This document shows positions 47,987 through 61,138 of a stretch of 64,000 bases of DNA, one piece after another. Below the pieces are notes generated by a model that had not been told where the DNA came from, did not search any database, and worked only from the letters and a program-made list of their open reading frames with translations. This stretch comes from Leucaena leucocephala (taxonomy: Eukaryota; Streptophyta; Magnoliopsida; Fabales; Fabaceae), in assembly GCA_037074615.1 (NCBI GenBank), contig CM073550.1, positions 13,100,001 to 13,164,000 of the forward strand. The letters are read 5' to 3'. Within the stretch, counting starts at the first letter, position 1. Each line of letters opens with the position of its first letter. Position numbers and translations under genes: made by a program.

Positions 47987-50900
47987 CATGGTTTCCTCTC
48001 AGATCATTGCTCTTATAAGCAATAATTATGTGTTCATTCTCAAGTTGACAGAAAAGGATATTAATTTTCAGGAAATCTTGGAGAAGTTGGCCTTTGAATA
48101 CGGGAAATTCTAGTCCATCTTTAGTTTTCTCAACTGAATGTTTATGCATTTCAATGGTAAATATCTTTACCAATTTATGTGTAGCCAACATCCATATTTG
48201 ACATGCATTGGATACTTTGATAGCAGCATTGGGTACCTTTGCCAATTCCCCTATTCGATTTAGAAGGCATTTTTTTTGGAGAGGTCTAATGTTTCATAAT
48301 ATAACATATTTAAAAAAAAAGGTTTATTTATTATTTTGCTCCAAAATACTCATCATTAATTACGTGAGTTAATTAGGATTTAAAATTAAATGAATGCCAT
48401 TTTTTAAAGTTTATATCTTTCTTTTTTGAAAAATTGAAATTTCTAACTGTATTTAATGGATAAAAAAAAATAACCCTTATTTAATGGATAAAAAAAACTG
48501 TCAAATATTGACTAAGAGCAAATACGACTCATCTAAACTTGAAATATGGCAAAAATAACCCTCATGTAATAAGTCCCTTTCTTAAGTAGTGAACAGCTAT
48601 TTAATCATATTTAAGAGCATTGATTTATGTAACCAAAATACAACAAAAAGGAGAGTATTGATTTAATTTTTTCACTAACATACACATTAAATACATATTC
48701 GATCCCACAAAGCAGCTCAGAATCTGATCCCACAAAGCTTCGTACATGATGTTTCATATAATAACAAACGAAACTTAGCGAGGCCTAATTAAAACTTTAA
48801 GGTTAATTAATAAATATTGAAAGCTTAAGAGAATAATGCCTCTACAAGTAACAAAGAATTATTTTTAAGAATCAAAGAACATCAATTGTGAATTCTTATA
48901 AGACAAAGGCCACCATAGTAATCAATCAAACCACCAACTAAATTTTTAAAATCTTATAATAATATCTAATTTAATTAAAAATATATCTAATTCGATTCAC
49001 CTCAGTATTTTCAATTCATTTACCTATAAGTCACAATCAATATTCTAATTAGTAATCTCAATTTAATTTTTAAAAAAAATTAAATGATACTTTAATAGAA
49101 TTATTGATTAATTAGTATTATATAGCTCAAAATCTTTTAAAGATCAAAGTATATCATTAAAATCTTTCGAATATTAAATTTTAAATTTTTAATCATAATA
49201 AAAAAATTTAATAATTAATTATAATATATTTTTTCCTACTAAAAATTGGGTAGTTAAAAGCTAATTAAACACACAATGGATTTATTCCGTTAATTTTTTT
49301 TTTCCATATGTTATGCCTGGTCATGGAAAGAATCAGACACATAATGAATTATGTAAACAATAAGTTTTGGGAAAAAAAAGATCAATAGATATAGAAGAGG
49401 ATCCTAATCCTGCTCGGCCCTTTATTTTATAGACTGGCCAAGTTTTTTTTTCCGGTAGGCTTGGGTAGACTTATTAGGCTAGGGGCTTCATATATTTCCC
49501 TAAATGCAACTATAAAATGATAATACTAGTATCATTTAAAGGAAAAAAATTTCACTTTATTTTTAAATTATAGATAAATTTGATCTTTTTTAAAACAAAT
49601 TTTGTACTAAAAAAAACTATGAAATGTAGACTCACAAGTACTCCCTCTAGTTGGTATTAAAGAATGCCTTCTAGAATGAACTCATGGTTACTAATATAAT
49701 CTTATGATCCTAGGTAGCGAGAAATATTTTATTTTATTTTATTTATAAGTTATATTATTAATTTTTTATATAAATATATAATTTTATTATTTATTTATTA
49801 TTATATTAACTTTATTCTTATACTGTATAATGTATATTAAATAGAAATAAAGATATAAAGTTGTTGAATATTAAAACAGAATTAATAAAGTTTAAAATAT
49901 TTCTTTGTATGTATAAAATGTGTTAAAAATAACTTATAAATAGGGGTATGTATAGGTAGAGTAGGGTAGGGTAACCCCTTGTTTGAAAAAAGTATGGGTT
50001 ATATTTTTGTAACCTGATGCCTAACTCTACACAGTAAAAGCTCTAACTATTTCAAGTTAGGTATGGACAGGTTTATATGCCCAAAATCATGATACTCTAC
50101 TTATATTGTAAAAAAAATACAATCATGAACTTATAAAATAATTCCATATTTATGTCTTTAAGAGTTAAATAAAATATGGGAGTAATTTCGGTATCTACAT
50201 AAATATAAGAGTTATGTTCAAGATTTTGAAAATGAGCAAGGAGAATTATCAGTCAAAGTAAAAAGTGTAGAGTTACAAATAGAAGAAGATAAGAAAAAAA
50301 TAAGACTATAAAAAATAAAAATAATAATAATATATATAGGGTAGACCAAATGGGTAAGGTGATATACCTTACTCGATACTCTATACTATTTGATACTTGG
50401 CTTGACTTTATCCTACTCAAATATATTTTAGCACCTTTTTTTAGACTAGCTTAGATAATTTTCCCCTAAACTCGAATGAATAGACCAAACTCATAGGCAC
50501 AATATACATTCCTGCTTATATATAGAATTAGAGGAGTAAGTCACATCAAAAGTTATTAATTCATATTTTTTTAATTTTATTCCTATTATAAATTATTCTA
50601 ATTTAGTTTGTATATGACTCAACTCATTTATCTCTCTCTCTTTAATAGGGCAAAGCTAGGAAATTATTTTTAATTTAAAAACGTTATCTAATAAGATAGC
50701 TCTTCCTTAATTCTGATGAGATGATACTATTAATTAGTGTAATATTCTCAAAAAACCAGGCCGATGTTGGAATTCTTGAACCTTATCATAAACCATACGT
50801 GTTCGACATGTTTCCACCATTTCAGGTATCTATTTATTTCCTATAAAGCTTTAGTTGGATATGATTAATTTGGGTCCGGTCAAGTCAAGTTGGATTATGG

Positions 50901-51436
50901 GGTAATAAATTAAAGCCCTTTTACCATATTCGAATCTAACATCGTGTTTATAAAGAATAGACATTTTTATAGACATGAAATGAGAACTTATTCACAAGGC
51001 TGCCAAAGAAAATTAATCTATATGATAAAAGAATATGTTCATACTACATAAAGAAAAGATTCTGATGGTTCTTTTAATACATAATTTTATAAGTATTCTA
51101 TAAATATTATTTAAATTTTGAGTTTATATCATGATCTTAATAAAAAATTAATATTAAATCTATTTAAATTTTTTTATTAAAAAAAATTATTCAAAAGGTT
51201 GTGAAAGTCCTGAGTGTTCAAACAAATTTATGATAAGGAGATAAATTATGATAATAAATTTGTAAGAGTTTATTTTTTATCAATAAATAATTGTTAAAAA
51301 GTTGAGATATTTAATTATTTAAAATTAAATTTAAATATTATATTATTTTAGAAGGATAAATATGCTATATTATAATTATGATAGGATTATAAATTTAACC
51401 TATTAACTTATACTTTTATCTATATAAAAGTCTATT

Positions 51437-51652
51437 TATATTCTCATTTATTTAATAGTTAATAATAACATGAGTCTTTTGATTTCATCGAGTTCCCTCT
51501 TTGATTTTTATATTCTCATTTATTTAATAATTAATAATAATATGAGTCTCTTAATTTCATCGAGTTCCCTCTTTAATTTTTATATTCTCATTTATTTAAT
51601 AATTAATAATAACATGAGTCTCTTAATTTCATCGAGTTCCCTCTTTGATTTT
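51437..51652. repeat. 72-bp tandem repeat, three units
   Basis: Units start at 51437, 51509 and 51581 (TATATTCTCATTTATTTAAT) and end with ATCGAGTTCCCTCTTTGATT or close variants, with only a few substitutions. The 72-base period is divisible by three, so a 70-codon frame runs through all units. That frame is most simply a by-product of the period. Confidence 0.9.
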
Positions 51653-51754
51653 ATTGATAGCACAAATTTAAACACGAGTTAACATAATTTTATAAGGCAT
51701 AATAAAAATTTGAAAATACTTGTGAGTTTGACAATAATATTTATTTGAGAAAGA

Positions 51755-51797
<43 letters not shown>

Positions 51798-54465
51798 TAC
51801 AAGGACAAGTTGAGTTTAGCTTGGAATTAAAGGGGGATCTAGTTTGAAGGAGCGTAATGCTACTATATATGGGTCACATGATTATTTGGTGAGACATTTA
51901 AGTAATTGCAATTAATAGAATGATTCCCATTTTAGTATCACTTTCTTACTATATATATCCTATTCTTTTATCCTTAACAAGTGGCAATCTCAAATTTATA
52001 TATATATTTTGTAGATATAATATGAGAATTTTAACAAATTGTACAATTTACAAAGAAACTAGTTTTCGGTCCTCATCATAAAAAGTAATGAACACTAATC
52101 TATGTTGTTCAAATTAAAATTTGACAGCCCAAATTTAATTTAATTTTACGTTTATATTTTTAGTAAATTATTATTTTAACAGGATATAATTTAAAATAAA
52201 ATGATATCATAATTGTCACTTTGCCTAAAAATAATTTCTATACAAAAAATTTAAAGTTAAAAATTTTAAATCCCATTAAACTTAGTTTTAGATGGGCCAA
52301 ATCATACTCCAATGATGATCATGGAAAGAAAATACATTTACAAAATATAATAATCTTTTAATTTTTTAATATAAAATTTAGTTAATTTTTTTAAATAAAT
52401 TAAAATAAATAAATAAATTATTATCAAAATATCATCTCTCAAAAAAATTATATTATATATTTATTTAAATTTATCAATTAATTTTTATATGAGTTATAAT
52501 TAATTAATTAATTTTTTTAATTTATTAAAAAAATAATTAATTTTTATATTAAAAAACTGAAATAGTAGCACAGTACTATTTATATGGTTGCTAATGTATA
52601 TGACCATGTAAGCCGTATGACGTAAACAAACGTGCACAAGATTCAAGATTCTCACTTATCCCTTGAATTTATATATTGGAATCCAATTCTCTTTATGTAA
52701 TAATAATAAAAGAGTTAGGCAAAGTTGATGGGAGCCTATCATTATATATAGGGGCGCAGAACTAGGAGAGGGCAGAGGTGGCGTCCAGAATTCCTTGTAG
52801 CTCTTGGATATTATATTTATAATAATCGTATTAAATATTTTCTATTTTTAACATAAAATTTAGTTAATATTTTTAATAAATTAAAAAAATTAAACACATA
52901 ATTTAATTATATTAAATTTAAAATTTTAAAATAAAATAATATTATATACTCTTTAATTAATATAAATTAATTACTTCTTATATTAATTATAATTAATTAA
53001 TTAAATTTTTTAATTTAACTAATTTTTATATTAAATACTAAAAGAAAAATTTATTTATTTATTAAAAAATTATTATAAGTTCACCTCTCTAATATCAAAT
53101 TTTTAGTTCCACCACTTACTATATATAGATACTTATATTGTGGGGAGTAGAAATGATTCAAACATGTTAGTAAATTTATAGTTTGTCTCTCTATATGTGT
53201 TCATTATAAGAATTTTACTTTTATGTTTTTAATTAAAACATGGTGGAAGAATTGTGGAAATTAAATTGCTTTTTGATGTTAAAAGATTCTTTTTAACGTC
53301 AATTAATAGATTCCATCTCTTTCTATGTAAGAAAGAATACTTCATAACAGAATATTCTTTCTTTCCGTCTTTAATAACGGAAGATTGTTCCTTTCCATGT
53401 GGAATATATGTAAGGGCTAAGGTTTCAGCATTTTAAAATATTTTTAATAATATTCAATATCCTAAAATAATTTTTTTTGTGTAATTTTGTCCGCAAAGTA
53501 TTTTTTAAAAACAATGTTATTTTAACTTATTAACTCTTCAAAATGTCTATTAAACTAAGTTGCATTTATCATTCTTAAAGACAACATTGGATTAAAACAT
53601 TGCTTTAGGACATTAGATTCTATTGAGAAAATATTTTAGGATGTTTAATGAAATATAATTTAACAGATTTTCTGAGGAATAATTAACAGTGAGATTAAAA
53701 TTGCATTGTTTTTAATAGTACAAGATTAAAATTACTCCTAAAAAAAATATTTTAAAGGAATAATTACACTATAAATTATTTTAGGATACTGACTGAAAGG
53801 TACCAAAAATAAAATATTTTTATGATGTTGATGCATCTTAACTATAAATATATTTATTGATAATATTAATCTAATCCAATTATTATTACTGAGTATTATA
53901 GTTTTGGAATTCCTCTATATATATTTTGGCTAAATCTTAACACTATATATAACGTTCCCTTCACACTCTCTTCTTTTTAACTAAATTATAGAGATTAAGA
54001 AAAATGTTTAAAATTGGTAAATAATTTTTCTTTGTTTTAAAAAATATTTATTATAATATTTTAAAATTATTCTTCATTAAGTATAGGATGCCTGAATTTT
54101 TCAGAAGTTAAAAATCCAAATTCTAACGCAACAGATTTGTGGTCCGGGAAAAAAAAAATTCATAGACGCTTCATGTGTTTTATAAGGTGACCTATATACT
54201 GTAATGATCATGAAAAAAACTTCAAAATAAAATTAAAATTAGGATTATATATTTAAACAATTAATCGATCGATTAAATATTTAGTAATATCCATTTCCCT
54301 TCATGCCTTTGGTAATATAATTTGCTGGTGAAAAAAACTTTAGATTTAAACATTATTGGATCTCAAATGGAGATGGAAGCAACTTTCATAATATGTGTTG
54401 ATAAAAATATTTTTTATTTTCATAATATCCATTTCTCTTCCTGATATTATTTTTTATATATGGCC

Positions 54466-54690
54466 AATATCCTAATCTTATTTATGGTATAATTTTATAC
54501 ATAATCTTTTTAATTTAGTTTAGTTTTTGATACTTGATAAATAAGATATGGGTAAAATTGTACCAAATTAAAAATATTATGGGTGAATTGCATAAAATTG
54601 AAAAGATTATGGATGAAATTGCACTAAAAATAAGATTGAGATACTAACTACATATAAAAAATAAGATTAGGATATTATGTGCTACTTTAC
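54466..54690. mobile_element. Degenerate MITE related to the 16.6-kb copy
   Basis: Begins near GGCCAATATCCTAATCTTAT and ends with the inverted ATAAGATTAGGATATTATGT. The interior (TATAATTTTATACATAATCT, AAAAGATTATGGATGAAATTG) resembles 16566-16810. The termini have diverged and no target duplication is evident. Confidence 0.55.
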
Positions 54691-55249
54691 CCTAATTTTT
54701 TCATTGATAATATTCGAATCCACAAGATTATTATTAGTTAAAGATTATCATACTTCTTTTTATTTGATCCAATTGCTCTTAATTTTAATCAGTGTTTTGC
54801 CCCTCACAGCCAAATTAAAGGAAGACTTATAGCACAAGAATCATGTATGTAATAAAACAAAAACAAAAAACTGTCTCCATCCATAGGTTTTTTTTTTTTC
54901 CTTTTTGATGGATAAACGAGCATATATGAATAAAAAGATTTGACCCGGATTCTATATGCTCGTTGATCTGTTTAACTTTTGACCTCACAATAACACAAAT
55001 TAAACCCTTTTTTTTTTAAAAAAAAAAAAGCCATTTCCCTTATTCTTCTGTTTAATTATAACTATCTTTTGAAATTTTAAATGGTTTAAATTTAACCACC
55101 AATAGTTAGCTAACCCTATTACATGAAAAGCTTTGCATGTTGGTCTTACAAGGGTCATGTAAACAAGATATGTTATTTTGTCTACTTTTTCTGTACGATA
55201 TATAACAAACAAAGTAGATAAAAATATATCTATATTATATCTCTAAGTG

Positions 55250-55744
55250 CCTATTTGGGGGAAGCTTTTGGGAATCAATTTTAGACAAAATCTCAATTTT
55301 AAAAAATTTAAAACAAACACTAATTTTTGTCCAGAATTGATTTTGGCTAAAACCTCAATTTAAAAAAATTTGAACCAAACAGTCATTTTTGTCCAGAATT
55401 AATTTTGGGCAAAACCTCAATTTGAAATAATGGTTTTGAATAAGCTACTGAAAATAGATTTTGGAACTATAAAAGAATTTATAGATTATCCAATTACTAT
55501 TTTATCCCTACTTTTTTCTTATACTCTCTCTCATCTCTCTTCTTCACACTATCTCCTCTCTCTTTTCTATACTCTCTCCTATTTATTCTCTACCCTCTCT
55601 CCTCTCTCATACTTTAATCAAATCATACACTTTTTGGTAATTTATTAATATAAAAAGTGATTCTACTACTAATCATCCAAATATCTCTATTTTCAAAATC
55701 TATTCTTCCCAAAATCTATTCTCCATAAGTTAATCCAAACGGGC
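55250..55744. mobile_element. hAT-like MITE (495 bp) upstream of metacaspase 3
   Basis: The left end CCTATTTGGGG and the inverted right end GCCCGTTTGGA form imperfect termini. The flanks TCTAAGTG (55242-55249) and CCTAAGTG (55745-55752) are an 8-base target duplication with one mismatch, the length typical of hAT elements. The interior CT-rich tract (CTCTCTCATCTCTCTTC) and the text around 55440-55520 match a second copy in intron 1 of metacaspase 3. Confidence 0.7.
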
Positions 55745-56092
55745 CCTAAGTGAACAGTCTTCTTATCGATCAAATAATGTAGATTTTTATGTTGGTTAAC
55801 TCAAGTAATTAATAGCATAGAAGGTGAACATTTTATGTTGATTAACCAAGTTTCATGTTAATAGATAATTAAAAAAAATTATAGAAACTTAATTAAAATT
55901 AAATAAAATTATAAAGACTAGATACAAAAATTATAGAATTTAATTAAAAATCAGCGTTCCTGAAATGTTGGTTAACACAGGTCCGAAGCATAACCAAATA
56001 TTATATTATATTATTATTGCCAAGCATATTCTAATATCCATTTTTTCCATTTTGTGGAATTCTCTTAGAATTCTATTCGGTCTCCACTAAGC

Positions 56093-56100
56093 ATATATAA
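56093..56100 (+). promoter_or_regulatory. TATA box of metacaspase 3
   Basis: ATATATAA at 56093-56100, about 140 bases before the ATG at 56236. An earlier in-frame ATG at 56137 would be only about 10 bases after the expected transcription start, so it is the less likely start. Confidence 0.5.
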
Positions 56101-56235
56101 TCGTAGATATGATTCTAAAATATGCCTTAGCTTTCCATGCACCTTAAATACTCTAAACTCAAGCCACGTAAATCACACAAATCATCATCTTCAACCTCTC
56201 TTCTAAAACCTATTTTCTTTCTCAGTCCGACAAAA

Positions 56236-58363
56236 ATGGCAGGTATACAACGATCCTGCTTATGTGGAGCTCCTCCGGGAGTGCCGCATTATTGCCCAGC
56301 CCACAACAACCGGGTCATTTCTGGGTTTAGAGCCCCGAACCGTTTGTATATCCGGCAACCGTCCTGGCCGACGGTGGCTGCGGCAGCGATGAGGCCACAG
56401 CCACGACCACAACCACCACTCATGGCTGGTCCTTACTATTGCGGCGGTAACAAGAGGGCGTTGCTATGTGGCATTACTTATGGGAATGGACCTAAATCGC
56501 TCAAGGGTTCAGTGAATGACGTCCTGCTCATGAGAGATTTTCTCATTAACAACTTGGGATTTCAACCCAATTCCATCCTCGTCCTCAGAGGTATTAAAAA
56601 TCAAAATCACTGCACATTCTTCATTAATAGCCTCTTTGATTAATACACATACACTCTCTCACATGCTATAAATATATAGAAGTTAAATAATTAATTAATT
56701 TATATATAACAATTGCTATATACTTTATTTTACTTGGTGGAGTCAGCTGCATGAGTTACATGATACTATTACATTTTTTCAACAAATAAAATTTTAAATA
56801 AATTATTAATCAAAAAAATCCCTCTCAATAATTTTATTGAAGGTTTTATTCTTTTTTCCTCTATCAACAATTTTAGAAAACTCCATGCTATTTGATTTTT
56901 CTCACCAATACACCAATGACCTCTTTGAATTACCTTAAATAGTTTTTTTTATCATTCTCTTTTAACTATCGTAAAAATTAATTTTTTTTCTAGTAGTATA
57001 TATTCATTATGAATCTTGTGTGTTTGGAAAGTTTACAAACTTAAGTTTGGACAAAGTCTAGATTTTGAGAAATTTTAAAACAAACAACTATATTTGTTCA
57101 AAATGGCTTTTGGATCAAACCATGATTTAAAACTAAAATTTTAGATAAACTAGTCAGAGTAGCTTATGGAATAGTAAAAAAATTTATGGACTAATCAATT
57201 ACTATATTATCCCTATTTTTTCTTACACTATCTCTTCTCTCTCTTCTACTTTTTTTACACACTCTCTTCTCTCTCATTTATTTTCTATACGCTCTCTCAT
57301 CTCTATTTTATTTTCTATACTATCTCTCATCTCTCCTTATTTAATACCCATATAATTTTTCATAATTTATCAATAATAAAAATATTTCTGAAAATAACTA
57401 TCTAAACACTCATTTTTTTAAAACCATTTATTTCAGAAGCCCTTTTCTAAAAGTTACCAAAAAGTCATTTTTTTCATAAGTCATTTTTCAAAATTTTGTC
57501 CAAACTAGCCCCTTATCTTTTTTTATATAATCACACATCTATCTCAATATTCTTATTTCAGCCATCCTACTTTTCGTTCTCAAATAACATTAAAAAATTA
57601 GTTAAAAATATGTATTTATTTTCCTAAAGTACCTATTTTCTTTTAATCATTAATGCTTGCAAGCAATATGGGAAGTTAAGGAAAAAATAAAAAAACTGTG
57701 GAAGATTAAAGAGAAAGAGAATTGAAGTACTATATTTAAAATTAAAATAATTTTTTTTAAGAGAGCACCGAAGATCACGGAACATATGCATGCTTTTTTT
57801 TTCTCTCATTAAACTATTGGGATGAGAATATTCTTAAAATCGACACATTTCCCATGTTAATCCGACAAAACTGGAGTTGTGACGAAGTAATAATGACGTA
57901 TACAGATGATATCTATGATAACCCAAAGACGATCCCAATAAAAGCCAACATGATAGAGGCCATGAGGTTGCTGGTGAGGGGCTGCAGGGAAGGAGACTCC
58001 CTGGTGTTTCACTACTCAGGACACGGATCCAACGTGGAGGACGATGACGGAGACGAGGTCGACGGGTACGATGAAGCAATATGCCCTGTGGATTACGAGA
58101 AGGAAGGCAAAATACTTGACGACACCATCAATGACATCCTTGTTAAGCCTCTCCCTCGTGATACCAAACTTCACGCCATTATTGATTCTTGCAAAAGTGG
58201 TACTGTTCTTGATTTGCCATTCATGTGCAGGATGAACAGGTTCGTAAGTTACTTTGTTTCATTCATGTTCATGTGATTAATTGATACGATCGTACGATAT
58301 AACTACTATTTTATTTAATTACATGCATGCTATGATATTCTCCGGGTTTGTTTACACGTGTTC

Positions 58364-58394
<31 letters not shown>

Positions 58395-59873
58395 CAAGCT
58401 GGGTAGAGAAATAATACTGGAGTTGTATATGATAGTAAAATACCTAATAAGTAAGTCTGTGGTCATACAAAATAAAAAGAAGAAGATAGGCTTTAAAATT
58501 ATTATATAAGATGAAATGTAGGCATTGCGTTTGTTAATGATAAAATAGTATAAAATCTTTTGTTAGTTTGTACATCTATAAATAAAGTGGTTAATGAGGA
58601 GTGTAGATTAGTTAATAAAGAGTGTAGATTAGATAGTTTGAAATTCTATGAGAAAGAATAGAGAAAGATCAAAGCGTTCATTAAAATTAATAAATAATAT
58701 TTTTTAATTAATAATATATTTAAAAATTTAATTGTTAATATTATATATATCAGACTTTTTTTAATAGAATAAAGCTTATTGATATTTTTGTGTGCACTCT
58801 CCTATGTGTAAATGAGGTTTGGAATGTGGAAGCAGGTTGCGTCAATACACATGGGAAAATCAAATGAGAGGGAGACCACATTACAAAGGAACAAATGGAG
58901 GCACTGCTATTTGTATATCTGCTTGTGATGACGATGGATCCGCTGGAGATACCTCGGTGATCAACTTCATCTTTTACTCTCTTACTCTTATTTTCATACA
59001 GTTTTATAATTACTTGGTTAATCTTCTTTATAACTCACTTCGAATATATTTTTTATATATTAAGAAAAATCTTAAACCTGATTAATTATATCATAAAATT
59101 TAACAACTTTTTAATTTTATCTATATTTAATATATATTACATCTAATAGAAACAAAGTCAATAATAATAAATAAAGGATAAAATAGTATAATCATATAAA
59201 AAAATTCTCTATCTTATAAATATGATTAAAGTTAATATTATTTCTTTATTTTATAAATAGGACAAGAGGAGTATAAGTTAAAAAAGTGCGCACGTGTGTG
59301 TTTATATATATGTATGTTCCTGGGAATTAATGAATCAATTAATTAACGTTTGGAATTCGCTTTGTAATGAAATAGGCATTTGGAATGGGTGGAGGTGGAG
59401 CGTTGACTCACAGTTTTATAAAAGCCATGAAAAAGCAAGCTGCGGGATTAAGCTATGGTCACTTGCTTCATTCAATGCGATGCATAACCCTACAAGCTAA
59501 GCAACACTTTGGTTTCAACTCTCACCACCAACAATTCCACATCAACCATCGCCACTCTTATTCTAATGTAAGTGTACACACATATATATATATATATATA
59601 TATAGCTAATTCCTCTTTCTGAATATTTAGAGCGCCTTTGCTTTCATGTTACGGACAAATCATCAGAATCATAGTCTTATGGAAGCAGCAGATAATGATC
59701 TATTTGTTCAAGAAAAACTATAGTTTTTGCGATTGCGAAATCAAACATGCACCTAATCTTACTTTCCAACCAAATCATACTAAATGTGGATTTTGTATTA
59801 ATATGATTTGCAGGAGCCACAGCTTTCGTCTTCTGAGACGTTTCAACTCCATTCAAGGCCAGTTCTAATATGA
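56236..59873 (+). CDS. Type I metacaspase with degenerate N-terminal finger (MC3)
   Basis: Third array member, predicted Arg/Lys-directed cysteine peptidase. Exons: 56236-56590, 57906-58239, 58836-58956, 59375/59376-59567 and 59814-59873; 353 residues; GT-AG and frame consistent. The N-terminus lacks the canonical LSD1 finger: it reads CLCGAPPGVPHYCPAH (C8, C10, C20, H23) and then a Pro/Arg/Ala-rich linker. The peptidase domain starts NKRALLCGITYGNGPKSLKG. His158 lies in FHYSGHG. Cys214 lies in DSCKSGT, where Lys replaces the His that follows the catalytic Cys in MC1 and MC2. An acidic loop EDDDGDEVDGYDE and CDDDGSAGDTS follow. Exon 4 carries an extra His/Gln/Asn-rich segment (HHQQFHINHRHSYSN) absent from MC1 and MC2. 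The last exon ends SSSETFQLHSRPVLI. Intron 1 (1.3 kb) contains a MITE. Activity is likely but not certain. Confidence 0.9.
57013..57513. mobile_element. MITE in metacaspase 3 intron 1, related to 55250-55744
   Basis: Shares with the upstream copy the sequence around AATTTATGGACTAATCAATT and ATTACTATATTATCCCTATT followed by long CT-rich tracts. Ends GTGTTTGGAAAG and the inverted GGGCTAGTTTGGACA resemble hAT-type MITE termini. Boundaries are approximate and no clear target duplication was found. Confidence 0.55.
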
Positions 59874-59959
59874 ACTAATCAAATTCAAATAGTGAAGCAA
59901 CTTATCAATCCCGCCGGTGTGAAAAGACAAGAAAATTGGCCAGCAAATATGAATTTGTG

Positions 59960-60011
<52 letters not shown>

Positions 60012-61138
60012 TGTGTATGTAGGTACATGTTAGTTTTTTGAGACTGAACTCTCCCTTTGTCCCGTTATATTTGGCCCAGTTGGAGGACATTTTGACAACA
60101 GTTTTTGTAAGCTTTTCTTCCCGCGATGCGCGGGAAGCATATGCTAGTTATGTTAAAAAGAAAGGGAGTACGAGTTCAGAGTTTATATATGCAAATAATG
60201 TACTGTGTGGCCAAATCATGTAATCACTAGTATAATATAAAGGGCTTCGTTTTTGAATAAAATCTGAGAGAAATTTCTGTAATATTGCTTATATATATTA
60301 ATTTATTCTCCCGTCTAAAATGGGAAAAAAATACCTCACAAAATTTTGTTGAATATTCTCAAGGGGAATATGGAGTGGAGAGGATGGAATTAATAAAAAA
60401 TCAAGAGAGACGAGAGAAGGCAGTGTGAGAACGATTTCACAAAAAATATTGGGGTTAAGGGGGAAATTTGACTTGAAATTTCTCCTCAGGAGCATTGGGT
60501 ATCTGAAAGTTTTTTTGGGAGCAACGTTGCCTCATGAGTTTCTAAATCGTGGCAATATTATCCCGCTGTTACTTAAAGTTAAATTTAACCATTAGTTGAC
60601 TATTATACTGAGGTGGCATCAACTTCATTTTTTATTGGGTTAACATGCAAATTTGTTTTAAAAGCTTTCACTTAGGAGTATTAGATATTCAAAAGTATTT
60701 GTTCAATATTGTCCAAGTTGTTATCTATGTTTAATTTGACTAAATATATTAAGCTAATCAATCTATATATCATCCACTTTATTATTTTAATTTAGATTTA
60801 TAGATAAATAAAAATTTAAAAAATATATCCCTCCAAGTTTTGCCTTTAATAGAGTATCGCTCTCAAGAGAACATACTTCGATTTGATATATTTTTTTAAT
60901 ATAAAAAAGAGTTGTTCACTTTTAGCATTAATCATTAACTCAAATATAATTACCTCTAATAATATACCTCAAAAATTGGGCCCTTAATGAGCCAAATCCT
61001 TTTAAACTCTAGCTCATTAAGGGCCGGCCTTTAAAATTGGATCGTACCATTTTTCTAGCTTTATTTAGAGTTAATTAATTATAAAAAAAATGGGATTTAA
61101 GTGGGAAATTAACTTATTTGTTTTGCATGAAAAAATAG
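59874..61138. other. Spacer downstream of metacaspase 3
   Basis: A (TG)n microsatellite of about 48 bases starts near 59962. A perfect 14-base inverted repeat is at 60979-61025. No gene seen; the short frames are low-complexity or chance. Confidence 0.5.
60979..61025. other. Perfect inverted repeat (stem-loop)
   Basis: GGCCCTTAATGAGC at 60979-60992 and its exact complement GCTCATTAAGGGCC at 61012-61025 are separated by 19 bases. It is GC-richer than its surroundings and lies about 110 bases before the duplicated metacaspase exon. It could form an RNA hairpin or be a small transposon remnant. Confidence 0.7.

Larger units (their letters stand above)
47987..55241. other. Long AT-rich spacer between metacaspases 2 and 3
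   Basis: About 7 kb with no gene recognised. It contains a three-unit 72-bp tandem repeat (51437-51652), AT microsatellites (near 47829-47851 and 51762-51795) and a degenerate MITE near 54.47-54.69 kb. Short frames at 53254 and 55000 lack any motif. Confidence 0.55.

Noticed and set aside
59962..60010. (TG)n tract as a CRISPR-like or telomeric array
   Set aside because: Plain dinucleotide microsatellite without spacers or telomere units. No CRISPR array exists in the window.
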